The notes under the pieces were generated by a model that worked only from the letters and a program-made list of their open reading frames with translations, had not been told where the DNA came from and searched no databases. Positions 46,533 through 55,191 of a DNA stretch of 64,000 nt are shown one piece after another. Each line of letters starts with the position of its first letter. Within the stretch, counting starts at the first letter, position 1. This DNA is from Datura wrightii (Eukaryota; Streptophyta; Magnoliopsida; Solanales; Solanaceae), in assembly GCA_035772735.1 (NCBI GenBank), contig JASDFA010000007.1:40082501-40146500 (forward strand), in the 5' to 3' direction. The translations under genes were made by a program, and so were the position numbers.

Positions 46533-47543
46533 CTACCATAGCTCCTCCTCTGTTGCCGGCCTCCCGCCTATCCTCAGCTGGAGCATCTGCATCCCATACA
46601 TGCGAGCCATGTACTGATCATCACGATCATGTCGCTCACCTAGTGTAAGCACTGGCCCATGGGTGGTGTCGGGTGCCTTAGTTTTAGTGACATCTAAGGC
46701 CCGCCGCTCCATCTGCGGGATATAATCAAGGGCCTCTTCCTCAACATCTAGGCCCCTCAAGAATGTGGTGAGTATCCCACCAAATCCATATCTGTGCCCC
46801 TGATGCAACCGGGCTCTCTTCATGGCGGAGATAATCACCGCCCCCACGTTGATCTCCAGCCCTTTCATCAGGGAGTATACCAGGCATACACGATCCCGGG
46901 TTACATCCGTCATATGTACCCCCGGGATGAGGCAGGAACAGACGATCTTTAGCCATATTCTGGCTTCCCTGTTCATCTGTGAATAGGGCAAAGTCTGATG
47001 GTAGCCCCTCTCCTTGTGTCTGCTCCATCTAGCTGTCGATCGGGTCCCATACAAGGTGCGTCTGATGTTCGCATACGGTGGAGTGATGTTCAGCTGTCGA
47101 AGCACGTGGGCATCTGTGTCCCGCGCCCCTATGATAGCATTGAGGTGATGGGGCTCCAAGGTGACTATTTGCCCTCTGATTTTGATGGTGTGACTTATGA
47201 TAGTCGGGTTCCAGTTGGCATAGAATTCCCGAATCAGGTGCAGGTTGCATTCCTTGGGATCTTGAAAGATGAAATTGAGCCCGGCTGCCTCGATCCGGTG
47301 TACAATCCTAGGGAACTCTTGTGCCAACGGTTCCCGTGCTATGTGTTCCTCGGGGAAGTACTTGCTCTCCTTGTGCTTGGCATACCACTTCTTCCCCTCT
47401 TTTGTCACCCACCTGGTTCTGTATTGGCGGCGTTGGCCGCGTGGAACCGCTGGTGCTGCTGGGACTGCTGTGCCCAGTCTGATTCGCTTTCTTCCGGCGC
47501 CAGATGTTGATGCGCCTTTCCCTTTTTCTTGCCTGCTTGCCAT
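46533..47543 (-). CDS. Element B env-position protein, 'putative plant transposon protein' type, about 336 aa, intact
   Basis: The first ATG is at 47543-47541 (the open frame extends four codons upstream without ATG). A Lys/Arg/Ser-rich start (MASRQEKGKGASTSG) resembles a nuclear-localisation tail. The body has LHLIREFYANW, HTIKIRGQIVTLEPHHLNAI, NREARIWLKIVCSCLIPGVH and VYSLMKGLEINVGAVIISAM, the pattern I recall as the 'putative plant transposon protein' domain (Pfam PF20167, number from memory) found downstream of pol in Athila-like elements. No signal peptide or convincing membrane segment is seen, so a true envelope role is unlikely. The frame is intact while gag is broken. A predicted acceptor (CAG at 47551-47549) lies six bases upstream of the ATG, implying expression from a spliced RNA. 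Confidence 0.75.
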   Translation of the reverse strand: MASRQEKGKGASTSGAGRKRIRLGTAVPAAPAVPRGQRRQYRTRWVTKEGKKWYAKHKESKYFPEEHIAREPLAQEFPRIVHRIEAAGLNFIFQDPKECNLHLIREFYANWNPTIISHTIKIRGQIVTLEPHHLNAIIGARDTDAHVLRQLNITPPYANIRRTLYGTRSTARWSRHKERGYHQTLPYSQMNREARIWLKIVCSCLIPGVHMTDVTRDRVCLVYSLMKGLEINVGAVIISAMKRARLHQGHRYGFGGILTTFLRGLDVEEEALDYIPQMERRALDVTKTKAPDTTHGPVLTLGERHDRDDQYMARMYGMQMLQLRIGGRPATEEELW

Positions 47544-47548
47544 TTTAC

Positions 47549-48240
47549 CTGTCAACCCAAGTAGACAAGATCAATGTTAAGCTAATGAATATTAACTTCG
47601 ACTAAGGTCGGGTTAAGCTAGGCTACCCCACACTTAGTCCTTAGCCAAAATTACAACATTCCGGCAAGATCATGCTTATTTACACAAACAAACAACCAAC
47701 TATACAACCATGCTTAGTGCATAAGAAGAATTCAACGGTATATATTCTATGAACTACTCAGACTTCGTACAGCTAACCACAATCATTACCCTCGATAACA
47801 TTTGATCTTATCACACTTAGCAAGGAAAAACAAAGAAATGAAAACAACACGAATTTATCTACACGAACCTATACAACTCACCCAATTCTTGCAAATTTCA
47901 ATATTCCCCTAACCCGAGAATCCATCGGTCTTTTAACATTATAACAATTAGCACATCGACTCATCTCACTCAACATGTACAACCCGGCATGAATTTCACA
48001 AATTCACTACATTTTTCCACTTCAAATTCAAAAACAAGCCCTAGATATGATTGTACCAACAAAATTCGATTAAATTATGCAATTAACGAGTTCAAGCAAT
48101 CACAATGATACTCCGAACATCCATCAACACTAATTCAATTGAATTCACGCTTGATTTCTACTTAGGTCAAACTTAGCTCACATCACATGCTCAATATCGA
48201 AGAAAATCGATAAGAAATGAGATGGAATCGAAGAACATAC
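47549..48240 (-). other. Predicted leader intron of the element B env-position gene
   Basis: Minus donor TTTCAAG/GTATGT (GT at 48240-48239) and acceptor GGTTGACAG (AG at 47550-47549) fit plant consensus; the AT-rich interval has no ORF. Predicted by eye only. Confidence 0.5.
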
Positions 48241-48370
48241 CTTGAAATTGAAGAATTAAAGAAAACTCAATGAATTTCTTGGCCTATTCCGTGTCACGTT
48301 GAAGGGGGAGGGGTTTTAGGGAGTTTGGTCGCGGAGTGTGTGAGAAACAAAGAAAATTTGAGGGGGATTC

Positions 48371-48598
48371 GGGGTTTAAAAGTTGGAAAATCGCGCGGGT
48401 CACCCGGTGACCCGGTGTGACCCGTCACGATATACACAGCATCGTGTCACGGAGTGCATCGCGGAGTACTGCCTCCGTGACACGGAGCTGTCGCGAGGGT
48501 GTTCCGGAATTTTTAAAATTTTGGATTTATACCTCAACGTGTCACGGAGGGTAACGCGGAGGCCCTCCTCCGTGACACGAAGCTATCGACCTAGCTCA
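48371..48598 (-). promoter_or_regulatory. Possible internal promoter of element B with LTR-like palindromic cluster
   Basis: 48396-48598 contains two complete inverted units (CGTGTCACGGAG...CTCCGTGACACG), matching the opening words of B's own U3 cluster at 52353. Downstream on the minus strand is a weak TATA-like TTTTAAACC (48371-48382), then a leader to the predicted donor at 48240. The order cluster, TATA, leader, intron, ORF mirrors element A. Confidence 0.5.
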
Positions 48599-48823
48599 CT
48601 GTTTTGCCACTTTTTCTTAATTTTGATACCTCAAATTTTCCTTTGCGATTCCTTGTATATTTTCCTCCGTTCGACCTGAAATTCATTCTACTACAAGAAA
48701 ATGGTTAGAATTATAGGTTTCACTCAAAATAAAAATAAAAACAAAATTAAAAACTAAAAATTTTGTTGTTAATCAAGAAAAAAGCAAAAGAAAAATCTAT
48801 CACAATTTACAAAGGAAAATTTG

Positions 48824-48871
48824 CACGGGTTGCCTCCCGTGCAGCGCCTAGTTTACCGTCACGGCTCGACG
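48824..48871 (-). other. Element B double hairpin at the end of the gag-protease frame
   Basis: Minus strand: CGTCG/TGACG stem with one G-T pair (48857-48871), linker AGGCGCT, then CACGGG/CCCGTG with loop AGGCAA (48824-48841). Compared with D, two adjacent stem pairs are changed on both sides, so pairing is kept. A stop of the upstream frame lies immediately before hairpin 1. Confidence 0.75.
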
Positions 48872-48875
48872 TCAT

Positions 48876-51300
48876 TCAACTCAGTTGTCCTCTAGGGTGA
48901 TGGACGTTTTTTCTCGAAAACCATCCTCCCCCCAGTAGTGCTTACACCATTCCGGTGGTTTTCCCAATAACTCTCATGAATCCTTAATCTGCTCATCATT
49001 GACTTGATCAATCACATTGATTACCGAGAGTTATTCGTATACAGTCGGGAGCTTGGGTGCCTTGTACACATCGAATACTTCCACCTTGTCATGTGCTCGC
49101 ATTGTTAGCTGCCCCGCAGCTACATCAATCAACGCTTTCCCGGTCGCCAAGAAAGGACATCCCAAAATAAATGGGACTTCCACGTCTAGTTCAAAATCCA
49201 GCACGACGAAATCTACCGGGAAGATCAGGGAGCCAACTTGCACCAGAACGTCCTCCAGAATGCCATCAGGTCTGGCTAAGGACCGATCTGCCAATTGCAA
49301 GATCACTGTTGTGGGTCTAGGACTCCCTAGACCCAGCTTTTTGAATATCGATGACGGCATCAAATTAATGCTTGCTCCCAAATCACACAATCCACGAGCT
49401 TGGATACTCTGCCCAATAGTAATCTGTATAGTAAAGCTCCCAGGGTCTTTGAGCTTTGTGGGCAGTCGGTTTTGTATCCGGGAAGTGCACTCCTCCGTGA
49501 GAGCCACCGTAGCATACTCAGTCAACCGACTTTTGTTTGCCACGAAGTCCTTTATATACTTGGCATATTTCGGCACTCCCTGCAAAACATCAACAAGAGG
49601 TAAGTTAATATGTACCTGTTTCAGCACCTCCATGAATTTCTTGAAACACGCCTCCTCCTTGTGTTTCTTTAATCGTTGAGGGAACGGGGGTGGTGGTCTT
49701 TCTGATTTCGCTTCCTTAGTCTTCCCCCTCTCATCACTTTGCTCCCTCTCGACTTCTGCTGCTCCTGATTGTTGAGGTGGTCTTTCTGGTTCCACCTCTT
49801 TTAGCTGCAAACTACTCCTTGTGGTCACCGCATTCACCTGCTTGGGGTTGGGATCTGTGTCGCTCGGAAGTCCTCCTCTAGGTCTGGTGTTTTGGGCTCC
49901 AGCAAATTGCCCAAATTGATATTCAAGTGCCTTGGTAGCTAACTGGTTGTTTTTCACCTCGGCTGCCAATTTCACATAGTCAGCCTGCAATTGAGCTTGA
50001 TTAGCTATCATAGTCTTGAACATCTCCTCAATGCTGGGTGATGGTGGTGGAGGAGGTGCATTGTTGTTTCTGAATTGTGCTTGATAATTCTGCTGCCCTC
50101 CTTGGTTCCTTTGCACACCCTGACTCGAACTCTGCCCCTAATGGTTATTGCTACCCTAGGAGAAATTCGGGTGATTCCTCCAATTGGAATCGTAGCTGTT
50201 GCCATACTGTTGGTGGTTGTTCCTTTGTACGTTTCCCACAAAGTTCACCGAGTCAGGATTTTCTCCACAACACTCAGCCGAATGCTTACTGCTTCCGCAC
50301 ACTTCACACCAAATCTGCTGCACTGCATTAACTGGGGCTTGAGGCTGGTTCATTGTCATGTTAGTGAAGTGGGTGTTGAGTTGATTCTGTAAAGCAGCTA
50401 TCTATGCAGCAATAGCTGTAAACCCATCCCCTTCTAGAACTCCCGCTGTTTTCCTTGTCCCTCCTCTTGACGAATCAACATTCCATTCCGGATTGCCCTG
50501 CGAAATACGGTTCAACAAGGTATACTGCTCCTCATAAGTTTTTTCCAGCGCTTGTCCCCCAGCTGCTGAATCTAGCAATATTTTTGTATGGGGTTCCAAA
50601 CCCTCTATAAAAGTGTGCACCAACACATCATTGGACTGATGATGATGAGGACAATCCCGCAACATGGACTTGAATCTCTCCCAAGCCTGATATAGATTCT
50701 CTCCCTCTCTCTGTTTGAAACTTAGAATCTGACTTCTAAGTCTTGCTGTTTTACCAGAGGGAAAAAATCATATCAAGAACTTCCTTGCAAGATCATCCCA
50801 CGTAGAAATAGAATTAGGTGGCTCAGCTTTCAACCACCTCTTGGCTTCTCCCAATAGTGAAAATGGGAACAATGTAAGCCGAACGTAATCTGATGACACT
50901 CTGGCGGGGATATAAGTGTCACTTATCTCCAAAATATTTTGGAGATGCTGCTGTGGATCTTCATGAGGGAGACCTGTAAACTGCCCGCTCGTGTGCAGCA
51001 ATTGCACCATGTTCTGCTTAAGTTCGAACCTCCCTCCTGGCTCAGGTTTGTGGATGCTAGATGTGATATTATTAGCATGTGGGATTGCCACCTCGCGAAC
51101 CTGCCGAGCTGCTACTTCTTCGGGCACTAACATTGCCCGTACTACCGGTGGATTCTGTTGTTGCTCCATGATTGTCTGTCTGAGCAACTGCAACTTTCTT
51201 TCTAGAGCTTCTCTCCGCTGACGATGAAATAATCTTTCTGGCTCCAAATACGAGTCCACCAGCTCCTTGTCTCTTGCCAGTGTTTAACAGAGATTAAATC
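48876..51300 (-). pseudogene. Element B gag-protease, broken
   Basis: Gag N-terminal part (51300-50768): LARDKELVDSYLE-like start, then HEDPQQHLQNILEI, VRLTLFPFSLLGEAKRWLKA. It has no ATG at the start (an in-frame TAA precedes) and a frameshift near 50768. The continuation at 50665-50402 includes LVHTFIEGLEPHTKILLDSA. A zinc knuckle (CEVCGSSKHSAECC) and a WRNHPNF box are at 50310-50160. Protease (50116-49031): GLCDLGASINLMPSSIFKKL with the D-L-G-A-S active site intact, then VDFVVLDFELDVEVPFILGC. The frame ends at TAA near 49030 and can be followed weakly to the double hairpin. No reverse transcriptase follows. It would have formed particles and processed them; this copy cannot. Confidence 0.85.
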
Positions 51301-51390
51301 TGCAAAATACAGGCTAAGACCAAGTTGTCAACACTAAGAAAATAAAAATATAGTAAATTAACACTTAAGACAAATTCACCAATTGCCAAG

Positions 51391-51408
51391 TCCCCGACAA
51401 CGGCGCCA
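51391..51408 (-). other. Element B primer-binding site (tRNA-Asp type)
   Basis: The minus strand reads TGGCGCCGTTGTCGGGGA six bases inside the 5' LTR, one mismatch from the tRNA-Asp complement. Confidence 0.87.
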
Positions 51409-51414
51409 AAAACT

Positions 51415-52833
51415 TGTTCGGTTGTTTGTTGGATATAAAACTACACGCAAGTGCACGTGGTCGAACAAGTAATAAAGTGGCTTAAGTAAGCCAAGTATCG
51501 ATCCCACAGGGACTGGGATGAAGTGCAATGTGCTCAAGTGTACTATATTTCAATTCTAAAAATGCAGACAACAGTGTAACCAAGAGTTTGATATTTTGAT
51601 TTCTAATAACTATGCTAAGTCTAAAACAATTATCGAATGTGAGTCTGAACTATGAATGTGAGCATGCTGAGGTTAAACGAACATGTAATGAAATTAATTG
51701 TTGATATAATTTGGTTAGCCTTTTCCTCCGGTTGCTAGTCAAGAATTATTGCCAAGGGATTAAAACTCTCGTATTTAACACCACTTAAGAATCATGAACC
51801 ATCCACCTACATTTCTGTGATTAAATGCAATTCATGTTCTAGCCATACAAAACCAATTCCTAAATTGACTAATATGACTTTCAGGTATATTTCTATCCTG
51901 AAGGTAAATCAATTCTCAATTTTCCCAAACTAAGAAAGGATCATATCCTATTAATTCACAACTTTCCAATTTTTTGCTTTCTCGAGTGAAACCGGACTTT
52001 TTAGATATACATTAACGTAGGCCACACATTAATGCAGTAAGAACAAGAATCAATAGAACAACCATGGAAGAAAAGATGAAAAACCAAAGAATCAATAATA
52101 ACATTTCATTACAAGTGTGCTTAACCTCAGCAAGAAGAGGAATTAGCCACTCATTTGTGGATTAAACATCATGAAATGAGTGTTAAACATACAAGCAATT
52201 GAATTCAAGGAGAAGGAAAGAGAGAAAAACCCTGATAATTTCATCCCCTCAACTGCCTGTAACCCACGTTCTTGCTCCACCAAGTCAGAATATTGAAAAG
52301 TGAACCTAAGTGTCCTATTTATACTGGTGGGAATTTTTCACGGAATAACAAGCAACGTGTCACGGAGTGCATCGCGGAGCACTGCCTCCTTGACATGCCA
52401 CCGATGCGGACCCTCACTGGAAATTGCGGGTCCAGGGAATAAGGCCCAACGTGGCACGACGTGCAATGCGGAGCCAGGCCACCGTGCCACAGTCCCATCG
52501 CGAACCCTCACTGGAAATAGGCTAAAAATTCCCTCTCCAGGCAGAAGGCCTCCGCGATAGCAGCGTGACATGGCTCCATCGCGGAGCCCATTTATTTTGT
52601 GCTTTCCAATGCTTTGTCCTTTGCTCACATCCGAGTCCAACCCCGATATCTTCCAACATGCATTTTAGCTTCTCAAAATTACATTTTTCCTGCAAAACAA
52701 TGCTAATCATGTTGGTTAGTATAAATTCACATTTTATTACCAATTACATGAGAATGTATAAAAATTGATAGATAAACAAGGCTAAAATGACACCTTTGAG
52801 TATCACTTGGGCATATAAATTTGCCCAAGATCA
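51415..52833 (-). repeat. Element B 5' LTR
   Basis: 1419 bp, TGTTCGGTTG to GATCA. Minus TATA box TATAAATAG at 52315-52323; the GC-rich palindromic cluster at 52353-52588 lies upstream of it. The leading 150 bp are clearly related to D's LTR ('acacgcaagtgcacgtgg', 'taagccaagtatcgatcc'). Confidence 0.94.
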
Positions 52834-53750
52834 CTTCCCACCAACACACCCACATTAAACTCCCTACCTTCCCCTCAACCTATCACATTCCCACTTTTCA
52901 CCTATAAATACCCATCCATATTTCACCATCAAAATCACTTCACTCATACTATCTACTCTATACTCACTCATCTGAAGGTGCTATTGAAATTGTGAGCTAT
53001 TTTTATTTTTGAAGATTAACAGAGTGTGCAAGTGTTCTTCCATTTCGGTAATATTTCTCTTGCCCAAGTTTTAAATTTAGTATAGGTACCTGATTCTGTA
53101 GAAGTAATATTTCACTTCCATTCCTTGTTGAAATCTTGAATGTGTTATACTTGTAAATGGAGTGAATTTTTGTTTTTTTGATTCAATCATGAAAAGGGTA
53201 AAGTTTGAGTAACCCATTTACATCTAGCACAACGTTTTTCCCGATGATAGACCGGGTGACGCCAATCTTAAGGGATAAACGTCATAAATATGTGTGTGAA
53301 TGAAGATAGTTTTTGGTATTATGTTTGTTGTGAATGTGTGCTAATGGGTGTTTATGAGTCTTCTGTCGTAATTGGGGACAACAGGGACCAACGATTAACT
53401 GGTCAGATTCGGCGAAACGCCGCTTGGGGCGCCGATTCACTCTAAAATTAGTCCTGGCTACTGAGTGAATCCGACGCTATTTCAGTGGTTCACGAAATGT
53501 GATTGGATAAATGCCACTTGAACCACCGAAAATGGCTTGATTTTCCCAGTGCTATGTTCAGTATCGGCGTCCAGTCGGCGGCTCGCGTATGGTCCTTCGC
53601 GAATCACTGGTTGTCCGCCGGTACCACCTGCTTTTTGAATGATTGTTTGATTGTTCCTTGCTTCTCAATTCTTCTGTAGACTAGTTTCTTTTATTGTAAA
53701 TTCTACTTCAATGTCTTGGCACTAACATACCTCTTGCAGAAACACAAATC
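52834..53750 (+). promoter_or_regulatory. Element A env-position gene: predicted promoter, leader and intron
   Basis: Just right of B, CCTATAAATACCC (TATA at 52903-52910) has the form of a strong TATA box. Candidate donors are 53048 (TTTCG/GTAAT) and 53086 (ATAG/GTACC); the acceptor CTCTTGCAG ends at 53739, 11 bases before the ATG. The predicted intron contains a second GC-rich cluster (53403-53626; TTCGGCGAAACGCCG, GTCCGCCGGTACC) and a copy of the TTTCCCGATGATGG...AAGGGA motif (53235-53277). The original upstream neighbour, before B inserted, is cluster I at 31876-32218. Confidence 0.5.
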
Positions 53751-55191
53751 ATGTCATCCTCCAGGAACACCGGCAAGGGAAAGGCCCCTGCTTCATCTGC
53801 TATCAAGGGCAAAGGCAAAGCAAAGGCTGCTCCTCCACGAGCCAACACGAAGGAAGCCATTATCCTCTGTGTTCTAAATATGAAGGAACATTATGTCATT
53901 TGTCAGGGACGCTCAATCACAGTAGAGAAGAGGTTTGACGTGGCTGGGTTAAAAGGTGATTTCCCCAATGTCACCGAGCAATTCACCCACCGACAATGGC
54001 ATGTATTTACCAACCCTTTGCCCCCATACTACCCCAGCCTTGTCACAGAGTTCTATGCCTCCTATCAGGCCCGCCAAGATAGCATGAAACATAGGGGTAA
54101 AGTGGATGAGTTTCCCTGCTTGCCTTTGGTGATAATTCGTGGGGTGAAAGTTGATATCACCCCGACTGCTATAAATTATCTATTTTGGGAAGATGAAGTA
54201 GACTATGCTACGGAGTACATGGAACTAGTGGCCAATATGAAGGACCAGTATGAGTGGGTGGCTCACATTATTGCTGCTGATACTCCCCTCTGGGCCTCCA
54301 TGGGTGGCGAAATCTCTCACCACGATTTGAAGTTTGAGGCCAAGCTATGGTTGGACTTTAATTGTTCTCACATCATCCCATCAAAGAATGAATAGTGGGT
54401 CACTATGGAGGCAGCCATCCTTATTGCCTGCATTATGTCAGGGGTCCCCATCAACTTTGGTGAAATTGTAGCTCAACAGATGAAGAAGAAGGCTCGGTAG
54501 TCCAGCACTTCCATGCCATATGCTATGTTGATCTCCCAACATTGTGCTGCAACCGGAGTGCCTATTTTTCCGTACGAGACTCTTTCCTATGCTTTAGGAG
54601 TGATTAACATTGATAGGAAGAGAGACACCGATAGTGAAACAGAAGCGCCTATAAGCCTTCGGCGTACAAGAAAAAGCCCTCTCCCACGGGTCAGCCCAAT
54701 CTCCAATCGCCCCTAAATCTAATGTGCCCCAGCCTGAGATGTCAGGCCAAGCATCGGGTGACATGCCCCAGTAAAGAGTTTCTCCACCTCCCCAATCTTC
54801 TCAGTCAAGTGGTCTCCATCGCCTTGTGGAGATGACAAACTCGCTCGAAAGCCAACTTCAACGTTTGGCTAAGAGCCTTCCAGCAATCATTGCCAAAACA
54901 ATCAAGAAGGAGCTCAAAGCATTGTATGAGAATGTTGCCACTTTGTGTAATAGGGTGGATGTAGTAGAAGGGGCAGTCACGTCCCTCCAAACTGAGGTGC
55001 AGGAGTGGAAAAGTCAGACTTCAGTCGAAGTGCCTGACATGAGTGCTTTGGATGCTGCAATGGATGCTCCGTCTTCAGCTCAGAGGCCAATTTATGACTT
55101 GTTTGAAGGGCTGGGCGACGATTTTGTTGGGCTTTATGATGCCAGTGGAGGTGATGGTGGTGATGATGAGGCTGATGATGAAGAGGAGTGA
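53751..55191 (+). pseudogene. Element A env-position protein, 'putative plant transposon protein' type, broken
   Basis: The ATG at 53751 starts a Lys/Ala-rich tail (GKGKAPASSAIKGKGKAKAA). The body shares a skeleton with B's protein: YPSLVTEFYASY, then VIIRGVKVDITPTAINYLFW, FEAKLWLDFNCSHIIPSKNE and ILIACIMSGVPINFGEIVAQ. In-frame TAG at 54393-54395 and TAG at 54498-54500 interrupt it, and the frame ends at 54716. After a frameshift the C-terminus (54826-55191) has a coiled-coil-like stretch (ESQLQRLAKSLPAIIAKTIK) and an acidic tail. No signal peptide or membrane segment is seen. Function unknown; nuclear or nucleic-acid binding is plausible from composition only. Confidence 0.75.

Larger units (their letters stand above)
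32437..52833 (-). mobile_element. Element B: Athila-like LTR retrotransposon lacking pol, split by C
   Basis: Minus orientation. The 5' LTR is 51415-52833. The 3' LTR is 32437-44507, interrupted by C (33211-43857). Ends are TG...CA; the flanks are CTTCT (32432-32436) and CTTCC (52834-52838), a 5-bp duplication with one mismatch. Primer site: tRNA-Asp type at 51391-51408. Polypurine tract: minus TTAAGTGTGGGG next to 44507. Without C it is about 9.7 kb. Interior: gag-protease (broken), the double hairpin, an apparent leader intron, an intact env-position ORF and a 3' noncoding domain. Reverse transcriptase, RNase H and integrase are missing. By eye the LTRs differ at roughly 3-4% of positions. 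Confidence 0.92.

Noticed and set aside
46998..47510. 170-residue plus-strand frame opposite the B env-position gene
   Set aside because: A reverse-strand shadow of the better supported minus-strand ORF.
48690..48720. CACTA-type terminus ('ctacaagaaaat') in element B
   Set aside because: Only one end was found, with no inverted partner nearby.
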